NCBI RefSeq assembly: GCF_933775445.1
Contig: NW_026089416.1
Location: forward strand, 1 to 64,000
Direction of reading: 5' to 3'
Length of the DNA: 64,000 bases
Source: Argentina anserina
Lineage: Eukaryota > Streptophyta > Magnoliopsida > Rosales > Rosaceae
Both the position numbers and the translations under genes were made by a program. Positions 53,497-64,000 of this stretch are shown in pieces (the stretch's first letter is position 1; each line of letters opens with the position of its first letter). The notes under the pieces were generated by a model. It saw nothing but the letters and a program-made list of their open reading frames with translations. It was not told the DNA's origin and searched no databases.

Positions 53497-54556
53497 GAGT
53501 ATCTTTACATCGTTTGAGTATCTTTACTATTCCAATTGTGTATCTTTTCAATTCTCGTTTGAGTATCTTTCTGAACGGCTTTCTGATGCGAGTTTCTATT
53601 GAATTTGAGAGTTTTGCAAGTGTGGGAGTGTGTTTCTTTCAAACTGAGTATCTTTACATCGTTTGAGTATCTTTACTATTCCAATTGTGTATCTTTTCAA
53701 TTCTCGTTTGAGTATCTTTCTGAACGGCTTTCTGATGCGAGTTTCTATTGAATTTGAGAGTTTTGCAAGTGTTGGAGTGTGTTTCTTTCAAACTGAGTAT
53801 CTTTACATCGTTTGAGTATCTTTACTATTCCAATTGTGTATCTTTTCAATTCTCGTTTGAGTATCTTTCTCTAAGGCTTTCTGATGCGAGTTTCTATTGA
53901 ATTTGAGAGTTTTGCAAGTGTGGGAGTGTGTTTCTTTCAAACTGAGTATCTTTACATCGTTTGAGTATCTTTACTATTCCAATTGTGTATCTTTTCAATT
54001 CTCGTTTGAGTATCTTTCTGAACGGCTTTCTGATGCGAGTTTCTATTGAATTTGAGAGTTTTGCAAGTGTGGGAGTGTGTTTCTTTCAAACTGAGTATCT
54101 TTACATCGTTTGAGTATCTTTACTATTCCAATTGTGTATCTTTTCAATTCTCGTTTGAGTATCTTTCTCTAAGGCTTTCTGATGCGAGTTTCTATTGAAT
54201 TTGAGAGTTTTTCAAGTGTTGGAGTGTGTTTCTTTCAAACTGAGTATCTTTACATCGTTTCCGTATCTTTACTATTCCAATTGTGTATCTTTTCAATTCT
54301 CGTTTGAGTATCTTTCTGAACGGCTTTCTGATGCGAGTTTCTATTGAATTTGAGAGTTTTTCAAGTGTTGGAGTGTGTTTCTTTCAAACTGAGTATCTTT
54401 ACATCGTTTGCGTATCTTTACTATTCCAATTGTGTATCTTTTCAATTCTCGTTTGAGTATCTTTCTGTAAGGTTTTCTGATGCGAGTTTCTATTGAATTT
54501 GAGAGTTTTGCAAGTGTGGGAGTGTGTTTCTTTCAAACTGAGTATCTTTACATCGT

Positions 54557-57500
54557 TTGAGTATCTTTACTATTCCAATTGTGTATCTTTTCAATTCTCG
54601 TTTGAGTATGTTTCTGAACGGCTTTCTGATGCGAGTTTCTATTGAATTTGAGAGTTTTGCAAGTGTGGGAGTGTGTTTCTTTCAAACTGAGTATCTTTAC
54701 ATCGTTTGCGTATCTTTACTATTCCAATTGTGTATCTTTTCAATTCTCGTTTGAGTATCTTTCTGAACGGCTTTCTGATGCGAGTTTCTATTGAATTTGA
54801 GAGTTTTACAAGTGTTGGAGTGTGTTTCTTTCAAACTGAGTATCTTTACATCGTTTGAGTATCTTTACTATTCCAATTGTGTATCTTTTCAATTCTCGTT
54901 TGAGTATCTTTCTGAACGGCTTTCTGTTGCGAGTTTCTATTGAATTTGAGAGTTTTGCAAGTGTTGGAGTGTGTTTCTTTCAAACTGAGTATCTTTACAT
55001 CGTTTGAGTATCTTTACTATTCCAATTGTGTATCTTTTCAATTCTCGTTTGAGTATCTTTCTGAACGGCTTTCTGATGCGAGTTTCTATTGAATTTGAGA
55101 GTTTTGCAAGTGTTGGAGTGTGTTTCTTTCAAACTGAGTATCTTTACATCGTTTGAGTATCTTTACTATTCCAATTGTGTATCTTTTCAATTCTCGTTTG
55201 AGTATCTTTCTCTAAGGCTTTCTGATGCGAGTTTCTATTGAATTTGAGAGTTTTGCAAGTGTGGGAGTGTGTTTCTTTCAAACTGAGTATCTTTACATCG
55301 TTTGAGTATCTTTACTATTCCAATTGTGTATCTTTTCAATTCTCGTTTGAGTATGTTTCTCTAAGGCTTTCTGATGCGAGTTTCTATTGAATTTGAGAGT
55401 TTTTCAAGTGTTGGAGTGTGTTTCTTTCAAACTGAGTATCTTTACATCGTTTGAGTATCTTTACTATTCCAATTGTGTATCTTTTCAATTCTCGTTTGAG
55501 TATCTTTCTCTAAGGCTTTCTGATGCGAGTTTCTATTGAATTTGAGAGTTTTGCAAGTGTGGGAGTGTGTTTCTTTCAAACTGAGTATCTTTACATCGTT
55601 TGAGTATCTTTACTATTCCAATTGTGTATCTTTTCAATTCTCGTTTGAGTATCTTTCTGAACGGCTTTCTGATGCGAGTTTCTATTGAATTTGAGAGTTT
55701 TGCAAGTGTGGGAGTGTGTTTCTTTCAAACTGAGTATCTTTACATCGTTTGAGTATCTTTACTATTCCAATTGTGTATCTTTTCAATTCTCGTTTGAGTA
55801 TCTTTCTCTAAGGCTTTCTGATGCGAGTTTCTATTGAATTTGAGAGTTTTTCAAGTGTTGGAGTGTGTTTCTTTCAAACTGAGTATCTTTACATCGTTTC
55901 CGTATCTTTACTATTCCAATTGTGTATCTTTTCAATTCTCGTTTGAGTATCTTTCTGAACGGCTTTCTGATGCGAGTTTCTATTGAATTTGAGAGTTTTG
56001 CAAGTGTTGGAGTGTGTTTCTTTCAAACTGAGTATCTTTACATCGTTTCCGTATCTTTACTATTCCAATTGTGTATCTTTTCAATTCTCGTTTGAGTATC
56101 TTTCTGTAAGGTTTTCTGATGCGAGTTTCTATTGAATTTGAGAGTTTTGCAAGTGTGGGAGTGTGTTTCTTTCAAACTGAGTATCTTTACATCGTTTGAG
56201 TATCTTTACTATTCCAATTGTATATCTTTTCAATTCTCGTTTGAGTATCTTTCTGAACGGCTTTCTGATGCGAGTTTCTATTGAATTTGAGAGTTTTGCA
56301 AGTGTGGGAGTGTGTTTCTTTCAAACTGAGTATCTTTACATCGTTTCTGTATCTTTACTATTCCAATTGTGTATCTTTTCAATTCTCGTTTGAGTATCTT
56401 TCTGAACGGCTTTCTGATGCGAGTTTCTATTGAATTTGAGAGTTTTACAAGTGTTGGAGTGTGTTTCTTTTAAACTGAGTATCTTTACATCGTTTGAGTA
56501 TCTTTACTATTCCAATTGTGTATCTTTTCAATTCTCGTTTGAGTATCTTTCTAAACGGCTTTCTGTTGCGAGTTTCTATTGAATTTGAGAGTTTTGCAAG
56601 TGTGGGAGTGTGTTTCTTTCAAACTGAGTATCTTTACATCGTTTGAGTATCTTTACTATTCCAATTGTGTATCTTTTCAATTCTCGTTTGAGTATCTTTC
56701 TGAACGGCTTTCTGATGCGAGTTTCTATTGAATTTGAGAGTTTTTCAAGTGTTGGAGTGTGTTTCTTTCAAACTGAGTATCTTTACATCGTTTCCGTATC
56801 TTTACTATTCCAATTGTGTATCTTTTCAATTCTCGTTTGAGTATCTTTCTGTAAGGTTTTCTGATGCGAGTTTCTATTGAATTTGAGAGTTTTGCAAGTG
56901 TGGGAGTGTGTTTCTTTCAAACTGAGTATCTTTACATCGTTTGAGTATCTTTACTATTCCAATTGTATATCTTTTCAATTCTCGTTTGAGTATGTTTCTG
57001 AACGGCTTTCTGATGCGAGTTTCTATTGAATTTGAGAGTTTTGCAAGTGTGGGAGTGTGTTTCTTTCAAACTGAGTATCTTTACATCGTTTCTGTATCTT
57101 TACTATTCCAATTGTGTATCTTTTCAATTCTCGTTTGAGTATCTTTCTGAACGGCTTTCTGATGCGAGTTTCTATTGAATTTGAGAGTTTTACAAGTGTT
57201 GGAGTGTGTTTCTTTTAAACTGAGTATCTTTACATCGTTTGAGTATCTTTACTATTCCAATTGTGTATCTTTTCAATTCTCGTTTGAGTATCTTTCTAAA
57301 CGGCTTTCTGTTGCGAGTTTCTATTGAATTTGAGAGTTTTGCAAGTGTTGGAGTGTGTTTCTTTCAAACTGAGTATCTTTACATCGTTTGAGTATCTTTA
57401 CTATTCCAATTGTGTATCTTTTCAATTCTCGTTTGAGTATCTTTCTGAACGGCTTTCTGATGCGAGTTTCTATTGAATTTGAGAGTTTTGCAAGTGTTGG

Positions 57501-58960
57501 ATTGTGTTTCTTTCAAACTGAGTATCTTTACATCGTTTGAGTATCTTTACTATTCCAATTGTGTATCTTTTCAATTCTCGTTTGAGTATCTTTCTCTAAG
57601 GCTTTCTGATGCGAGTTTCTATTGAATTTGAGAGTTTTGCAAGTGTGGGAGTGTGTTTCTTTCAAACTGAGTATCTTTACATCGTTTGAGTATCTTTACT
57701 ATTCCAATTGTGTATCTTTTCAATTCTCGTTTGAGTATGTTTCTCTAAGGCTTTCTGATGCGAGTTTCTATTGAATTTGAGAGTTTTTCAAGTGTTGGAG
57801 TGTGTTTCTTTCAAACTGAGTATCTTTACATCGTTTGAGTATCTTTACTATTCCAATTGTGTATCTTTTCAATTCTCGTTTGAGTATCTTTCTCTAAGGC
57901 TTTCTGATGCGAGTTTCTATTGAATTTGAGAGTTTTGCAAGTGTGGGAGTGTGTTTCTTTCAAACTGAGTATCTTTACATCGTTTGAGTATCTTTACTAT
58001 TCCAATTGTGTATCTTTTCAATTCTCGTTTGAGTATCTTTCTGAACGGCTTTCTGATGCGAGTTTCTATTGAATTTGAGAGTTTTGCAAGTGTGGGAGTG
58101 TGTTTCTTTCAAACTGAGTATCTTTACATCGTTTGAGTATCTTTACTATTCCAATTGTGTATCTTTTCAATTCTCGTTTGAGTATCTTTCTCTAAGGCTT
58201 TCTGATGCGAGTTTCTATTGAATTTGAGAGTTTTGCAAGTGTTGGAGTGTGTTTCTTTCAAACTGAGTATCTTTACATCGTTTCCGTATCTTTACTATTC
58301 CAATTGTGTATCTTTTCAATTCTCGTTTGAGTATCTTTCTGAACGGCTTTCTGATGCGAGTTTCTATTGAATTTGAGAGTTTTTCAAGTGTTGGAGTGTG
58401 TTTCTTTCAAACTGAGTATCTTTACATCGTTTCCGTATCTTTACTATTCCAATTGTGTATCTTTTCAATTCTCGTTTGAGTATCTTTCTGTAAGGTTTTC
58501 TGATGCGAGTTTCTATTGAATTTGAGAGTTTTGCAAGTGTGGGAGTGTGTTTCTTTCAAACTGAGTATCTTTACATCGTTTGAGTATCTTTACTATTCCA
58601 ATTGTATATCTTTTCAATTCTCGTTTGAGTATGTTTCTGAACGGCTTTCTGATGCGAGTTTCTATTGAATTTGAGAGTTTTGCAAGTGTGGGAGTGTGTT
58701 TCTTTCAAACTGAGTATCTTTACATCGTTTCTGTATCTTTACTATTCCAATTGTGTATCTTTTCAATTCTCGTTTGAGTATCTTTCTGAACGGCTTTCTG
58801 ATGCGAGTTTCTATTGAATTTGAGAGTTTTACAAGTGTTGGAGTGTGTTTCTTTTAAACTGAGTATCTTTACATCGTTTGAGTATCTTTACTATTCCAAT
58901 TGTGTATCTTTTCAATTCTCGTTTGAGTATCTTTCTAAACGGCTTTCTGTTGCGAGTTTC
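54557..58960 (+). repeat. 16-monomer (2384 bp) higher-order repeat, 11+5
   Basis: GTATGTTTCT units occur at about 54606, 55352, 56990 and 57736. The first-to-third and second-to-fourth distances are both 2384 bp, exactly 16 units. ATTGTATATC units at about 56219, 56965 and 58604 are spaced 5 and 11 monomers apart, and TTCTGTTGCG units near 56573, 57310 and 58949 show the same 5 and 11. The repeat therefore has two arms of 11 and 5 monomers and is present nearly twice. Confidence 0.8.
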
Positions 58961-59599
58961 TATTGAATTTGAGAGTTTTGCAAGTGTGGGAGTGTGTTTC
59001 TTTCAAACTGAGTATCTTTACATCGTTTGAGTATCTTTACTATTCCAATTGTGTATCTTTTCAATTCTCGTTTGAGTATCTTTCTGAACGGCTTTCTGAT
59101 GCGAGTTTCTATTGAATTTGAGAGTTTTGCAAGTGTTGGAGTGTGTTTCTTTCAAACTGAGTATCTTTACATCGTTTGAGTATCTTTACTATTCCAATTG
59201 TGTATCTTTTCAATTCTAGTTTGAGTATCTTTCTCTAAGGCTTTCTGATGCGAGTTTCTATTGAATTTGAGAGTTTTGCAAGTGTGGGAGTGTGTTTCTT
59301 TCAAACTGAGTATCTTTACATCGTTTGAGTATCTTTACTATTCCAATTGTGTATCTTTTCAATTCTCGTTTGAGTATCTTTCTCTAAGGCTTTCTGATGC
59401 GAGTTTCTATTGAATTTGAGAGTTTTTCAAGTGTTGGAGTGTGTTTCTTTCAAACTGAGTATCTTTACATCGTTTGAGTATCTTTACTATTCCAATTGTG
59501 TATCTTTTCAATTCTCGTTTGAGTATCTTTCTGAACGGCTTTCTGATGCGAGTTTCTATTGAATTTGAGAGTTTTGCAAGTGTGGGAGTGTGTTTCTTT

Positions 59600-62500
59600 C
59601 AAACTGAGTATCTTTACATTGTTTGAGTATCTTTACTATTCCAATTGTGTATCTTTTCAATTCTCGTTTGAGTATCTTTCTGAACGGCTTTCTGATGCGA
59701 GTTTCTATTGAATTTGAGAGTTTTGCAAGTGTGGGAGTGTGTTTCTTTCAAACTGAGTATCTTTACATCGTTTGAGTATCTTTACTATTCCAATTGTGTA
59801 TCTTTTCAATTCTCGTTTGAGTATCTTTCTCTAAGGCTTTCTGATGCGAGTTTCTATTGAATTTGAGAGTTTTTCAAGTGTTGGAGTGTGTTTCTTTCAA
59901 ACTGAGTATCTTTACATCGTTTCCGTATCTTTACTATTCCAATTGTGTATCTTTTCAATTCTCGTTTGAGTATCTTTCTGAACGGCTTTCTGATGCGAGT
60001 TTCTATTGAATTTGAGAGTTTTGCAAGTGTGGGAGTGTGTTTCTTTCAAACTGAGTATCTTTACATTGTTTGAGTATCTTTACTATTCCAATTGTGTATC
60101 TTTTCAATTCTCGTTTGAGTATCTTTCTGAACGGCTTTCTGATGCGAGTTTCTATTGAATTTGAGAGTTTTGCAAGTGTGGGAGTGTGTTTCTTTCAAAC
60201 TGAGTATCTTTACATCGTTTGAGTATCTTTACTATTCCAATTGTGTATCTTTTCAATTCTCGTTTGAGTATCTTTCTGAACGGCTTTCTGATGCGAGTTT
60301 CTATTGAATTTGAGAGTTTTGCAAGTGTTGGAGTGTGTTTCTTTCAAACTGAGTATCTTTACATCGTTTGAGTATCTTTACTATTCCAATTGTGTATCTT
60401 TTCAATTCTCGTTTGAGTATCTTTCTGAACGGCTTTCTGATGCGAGTTTCTATTGTTTTTGAGAGTTTTGCAAGTGTGGGAGTGTGTTTCTTTCAAACTG
60501 AGTATCTTTACATCGTTTCCGTATCTTTACTATTCCAATTGTGTATCTTTTCAATTCTCGTTTGAGTATCTTTCTGAACGGCTTTCTGATGCGAGTTTCT
60601 ATTGAATTTGAGAGTTTTGCAAGTGTTGGAGTGTGTTTCGTTCAAACTGAGTATCTTTACATCGTTTGAGTATCTTTACTATTCCAATTGTGTATCTTTT
60701 CAATTCTCGTTTGAGTATCTTTCTGAACGGCTTTCTGATGCGAGTTTCTATTGAATTTGAGAGTTTTGCAAGTGTGGGAGTTTGTTTCTTTCAAACTGAG
60801 TATCTTTACATCGTTTCCGTATCTTTACTATTCCAATTGTGTATCTTTTCAATTCTCGTTTGAGTATCTTTCTGAACGGCTTTCTGATGCGAGTTTCTAT
60901 TGAATTTGAGAGTTTTTCAAGTGTTGGAGTGTGTTTCTTTCAAACTGAGTATCTTTACATCGTTTGAGTATCTTTACTATTCCAATTGTGTATCTTTTCA
61001 ATTCTCGTTTGAGTATCTTTCTGAACGGCTTTCTGATGCGAGTTTCTATTGAATTTGAGAGTTTTGCAAGTGTGGGAGTGTGTTTCTTTCAAACTGAGTA
61101 TCTTTACATTGTTTGAGTATCTTTACTATTCCAATTGTGTATCTTTTCAATTCTCGTTTGAGTATCTTTCTGAACGGCTTTCTGATGCGAGTTTCTATTG
61201 AATTTGAGAGTTTTGCAAGTGTGGGAGTGTGTTTCTTTCAAACTGAGTATCTTTACATCGTTTGAGTATCTTTACTATTCCAATTGTGTATCTTTTCAAT
61301 TCTCGTTTGAGTATCTTTCTCTAAGGCTTTCTGATGCGAGTTTCTATTGAATTTGAGAGTTTTTCAAGTGTTGGAGTGTGTTTCTTTCAAACTGAGTATC
61401 TTTACATCGTTTCCGTATCTTTACTATTCCAATTGGTGTATCTTTTCAATTCTCGTTTGAGTATCTTTCTGAACGGCTTTCTGATGCGAGTTTCTATTGA
61501 ATTTGAGAGTTTTGCAAGTGTGGGAGTGTGTTTCTTTCAAACTGAGTATCTTTACATTGTTTGAGTATCTTTACTATTCCAATTGTGTATCTTTTCAATT
61601 CTCGTTTGAGTATCTTTCTGAACGGCTTTCTGATGCGAGTTTCTATTGAATTTGAGAGTTTTGCAAGTGTGGGAGTGTGTTTCTTTCAAACTGAGTATCT
61701 TTACATCGTTTGAGTATCTTTACTATTCCAATTGTGTATCTTTTCAATTCTCGTTTGAGTATCTTTCTGAACGGCTTTCTGATGCGAGTTTCTATTGAAT
61801 TTGAGAGTTTTGCAAGTGTTGGAGTGTGTTTCTTTCAAACTGAGTATCTTTACATCGTTTGAGTATCTTTACTATTCCAATTGTGTATCTTTTCAATTCT
61901 CGTTTGAGTATCTTTCTGAACGGCTTTCTGATGCGAGTTTCTATTGATTTTGAGAGTTTTGCAAGTGTGGGAGTGTGTTTCTTTCAAACTGAGTATCTTT
62001 ACATCGTTTCCGTATCTTTACTATTCCAATTGTGTATCTTTTCAATTCTCGTTTGAGTATCTTTCTGAACGGCTTTCTGATGCGAGTTTCTATTGAATTT
62101 GAGAGTTTTGCAAGTGTTGGAGTGTGTTTCTTTCAAACTGAGTATCTTTACATCGTTTGAGTATCTTTACTATTCCAATTGTGTATCTTTTCAATTCTCG
62201 TTTGAGTATCTTTCTGAACGGCTTTCTGATGCGAGTTTCTATTGAATTTGAGAGTTTTGCAAGTGTGGGAGTTTGTTTCTTTCAAACTGAGTATCTTTAC
62301 ATCGTTTCCGTATCTTTACTATTCCAATTGTGTATCTTTTCAATTCTCGTTTGAGTATCTTTCTGAACGGCTTTCTGATGCGAGTTTCTATTGAATTTGA
62401 GAGTTTTTCAAGTGTTGGAGTGTGTTTCTTTCAAACTGAGTATCTTTACATCGTTTGAGTATCTTTACTATTCCAATTGTGTATCTTTTCAATTCTCGTT

Positions 62501-62600
62501 TGAGTATCTTTCTGAACGGCTTTCTGATGCGAGTTTCTATTGAATTTGAGAGTTTTTCAAGTGTTGGAGTGTGTTTCTTTCAAACTGAGTATCTTTACAT
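59600..62600 (+). repeat. 10-monomer higher-order repeat in the right domain
   Basis: Rare changes recur 1490 or 1491 bp apart: ACATTG at about 59620 and 61110 and at 60067 and 61558, GGGAGTTTG at about 60779 and 62270, and an altered ATTGAATTTG at about 60452 and 61943. The extra base is the insertion near 61434. The unit is 10 monomers, present about twice. Confidence 0.8.
61394..61543 (+). repeat. 150-bp monomer with an extra G
   Basis: TTCCAATTGTGTATC reads TTCCAATTGGTGTATC near 61434. The inserted base lets an open frame run longer than in neighbouring units (61334-61564), which shows that frame length here reflects indels and not selection. Confidence 0.9.
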
Positions 62601-62736
62601 CGTTTCCGTATCTTTACTATTCCAATTGTGTATCTTTTCAATTCACGTTTGAGTATCTTTCTGTAAGGTTTTCTGATGCGAGTTTCTATTGAATTTGAGA
62701 GTTTTTTCAAGTGTTGGAGTGTGTTTCTTTCAAACT
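62587..62736 (+). repeat. 150-bp monomer with an extra T
   Basis: The TTTTTCAAGTG variant is lengthened by one T near 62703. The unit also carries CTGTAAGGTT and a CACG change (ATTCACGTTTG near 62643). A minus-strand open frame at 62537-62791 spans this unit for the same frame reason. Confidence 0.9.
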
Positions 62737-64000
62737 GAGTATCTTTACATCGTTTGAGTATCTTTACTATTCCAATTGTGTATATTTTCAATTCTCGTTT
62801 GAGTATCTTTCTGAACGGCTTTCTGATGCGAGTTTCTATTGAATTTGAGAGTTTTGCAAGTGTGGGAGTGTGTTTCTTTCAAAATGAGTATCTTTACATC
62901 GTTTCCGTATCTTTACTATTCCAATTGTGTATCTTTTCAATTCTCGTTTGAGTATCTTTCTGAACGGCTTTCTGATGCGAGTTTCTATTGAATTTGAGAG
63001 TTTTGCAAGTGTTGGAGTGTGTTTCTTTCAAACTGAGTATCTTTACATCGTTTGAGTATCTTTACTATTCCAATTGTGTATCTTTTCAATTCTCGTTTGA
63101 GTATCTTTCTGAACGGCTTTCTGTTGCGAGTTTCTATTGAATTTGAGAGTTTTGCAAGTGTTGGAGTGTGTTTCTTTCAAACTGAGTATCTTTACATCGT
63201 TTGAGTATCTTTACTATTCCAATTGTGTATCTTTTCAATTCTCGTTTGAGTATCTTTCTGAACGGCTTTCTGATGCGAGTTTCTATTGAATTTGAGAGTT
63301 TTGCAAGTGTGGGAGTGTGTTTCTTTCAAACTGAGTATCTTTACATCGTTTCCGTATCTTTACTATTCCAATTGTGTATCTTTTCAATTCTCGTTTGAGT
63401 ATCTTTCTGAACGGTTTTCTGATGCGAGTTTCTATTGAATTTGAGAGTTTTTCAAGTGTTGGAGTGTGTTTCTTTCAAACTGAGTATCTTTACATCGTTT
63501 GAGTATCTTTACTATTCCAATTGTGTATCTTTTCAATTCTCGTTTGAGTATCTTTCTGAACGGCTTTCTGATGCGAGTTTCTATTGAATTTGAGAGTTTT
63601 GCAAGTGTGGGAGTGTGTTTCTTTCAAACTGAGTATCTTTACATCGTTTGAGTATCTTTACTATTCCAATTGTGTATCTTTTCAATTCTCGTTTGAGTAT
63701 CTTTCTGAACGGCTTTCTGACGCGAGTTTCTATTGAATTTGAGAGTTTTGCAAGTGTTGGAGTGTGTTTCTTTCAAACTGAGTATCTTTACATCGTTTGA
63801 GTATCTTTACTATTCCAATTGTGTATCTTTTCAATTCTCGTTTGAGTATCTTTCTCTAAGGCTTTCTGATGCGAGTTTCTATTGAATTTGAGAGTTTTGC
63901 AAGTGTGGGAGTGTGTTTCTTTCAAACTGAGTATCTTTACATCGTTTGAGTATCTTTACTATTCCAATTGTGTATCTTTTCAATTCTCGTTTGAGTATCT

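Larger units (their letters stand above)
1..64000 (+). repeat. 149-bp satellite DNA array filling the whole window
   Basis: Every part of the window matches one repeat unit of 149 bp in head-to-tail order, always in the same orientation. Unit starts (GAGTATCTTTACATCG) can be followed from 23 to 63929 with only eleven length-changing events, giving 429 complete units plus a 22-bp and a 72-bp fragment at the edges. Copies differ by only a few substitutions, mostly at a handful of recurrent sites. No unique DNA, transposon, gene or RNA gene interrupts it. Such long, homogeneous arrays with near-nucleosome-length units are typical of eukaryotic centromeric, pericentromeric or subtelomeric heterochromatin. 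Which of these applies cannot be told from the sequence, and I do not recognise the family. The array continues past both edges. Confidence 0.98.
53497..64000 (+). repeat. Right satellite domain
   Basis: Copies to the right of about 53.5 kb lose ACAGAG, TATTTTTTC and ATTCAATTTG. They gain TTTTTCAAGTG in place of TTTTGCAAGTG, GTATGTTTCT, CTGTAAGGTT, CTAAACGG, TTCTGTTGCG, ATTGTATATC and the CTG triplet at offsets 19-21. The CCG triplet, common on the left but rare in the centre, is frequent again. The unit at 53347-53496, with a disrupted GCGAGTTTTTTCTTG segment and GTGTTTCAAG, sits at the border. No gene or unique DNA is visible. Confidence 0.8.

Noticed and set aside
53300..53602. Longest open frame in the window (100 codons), and other long ones at 12407-12625, 16049-16264, 24696-24950, 40402-40638 and 61334-61564
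   Set aside because: Each coincides with one of the indel-bearing units (12539, 16096, 24737, 40385, 53347, 61394), where the indel happens to join two open stretches. This is what chance predicts, and it argues against coding selection.
62537..62791. Minus-strand open frames (also 15998-16240, 40393-40587 and 53297-53551)
   Set aside because: These are the reverse complement of the same satellite and again span indel units. The A-rich minus strand gives lysine- and arginine-rich nonsense frames.
1..64000. CRISPR array
   Set aside because: There are no unique spacers between repeats: the whole 149-bp unit repeats, the unit is too long, and no cas genes are present.
1..64000. Tandem RNA genes such as 5S rRNA or tRNA clusters
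   Set aside because: The unit contains no recognisable 5S internal control region, tRNA A and B boxes or CCA-type ends, and has too little dyad symmetry for a folded RNA gene.
1..64000. CENP-B box (TTCGNNNNANNCGGG type)
   Set aside because: TTCG and CGGG are essentially absent from the unit (one TTCG near 60638 is a point change), so the box cannot be present. Centromere function does not require it in most lineages.
1..64000. Telomeric repeats or a chromosome end
   Set aside because: No runs of TTAGGG, TTTAGGG, TTAGG or their complements occur. CTTAGGCTTTC in some units is a single local variant and not a telomere array.
1..64000. Transposon-derived tandem repeat or inserted mobile element
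   Set aside because: I saw no terminal repeats, target-site duplications, transposase or reverse-transcriptase reading frames, and no break in the 149-bp phase large enough to hold an insertion.
1..64000. Artificial expansion by the assembler
   Set aside because: It cannot be excluded from sequence alone, but the many private single-base variants in a non-periodic order, and copies that differ slightly, argue against simple duplication of one contig piece. Long-read coverage would settle it.

Overview
The window is one uninterrupted tandem array of a single AT-rich satellite DNA. The monomer is 149 bp, all copies lie in the same orientation, and I found no unique sequence, protein gene, RNA gene or transposon. 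With the monomer start set at GAGTATCTTTACATCG, the first complete copy begins at 23 and the last, cut by the window edge, at 63929. Stepping through the array gives 429 complete monomers. The phase checks are consistent with 418 being 149 bp, one 130 bp, three 148 bp and seven 150 bp. The consensus is about 35% G+C and strongly strand-asymmetric (T about 46%, A about 19% on the + strand).

This points to a eukaryotic chromosome: centromeric, pericentromeric, subtelomeric or other constitutive heterochromatin, probably from a long-read assembly. I do not recognise the satellite family and cannot name the species. A plant or an invertebrate would both be plausible. The monomer is close to nucleosome-core length, as in many centromeric satellites, but that does not prove centromere function.

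The array has three domains defined by diagnostic variants. The left domain (1 to about 16.4 kb) carries GTGAGGGA, TTTCAGTATC and TTACAATTG variants and irregular multi-monomer blocks. The central domain (about 16.4 to 53.5 kb) carries ACAGAG linked to TATTTTTTC, plus ATTCAATTTG, CTCTTAGG and GCTTATC. It holds the best higher-order organisation: a 30-monomer (about 4470 bp) unit present about three times between 37.1 and 50.4 kb, with a nested 10-monomer (1490 bp) rhythm. The right domain (about 53.5 kb to the end) carries TTTTTCAAGTG, GTATGTTTCT and CTGTAAGG, with a 16-monomer (2384 bp, 11+5) unit and then a 10-monomer unit. Several longer segments recur at whole-monomer offsets (46, 52 and 60 monomers), the pattern expected from repeated unequal exchange or segmental amplification.

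The monomer itself looks compound. Four copies of a GNGTATCTTT decamer lie at offsets 0, 19, 41 and 64, followed by weaker GAG-plus-T-run units. The only large indel, 19 bp, removes exactly one such subunit between direct repeats. The many short open frames (mostly 65 codons, TTG start) follow from reading a 149-bp repeat and are not annotated as genes.
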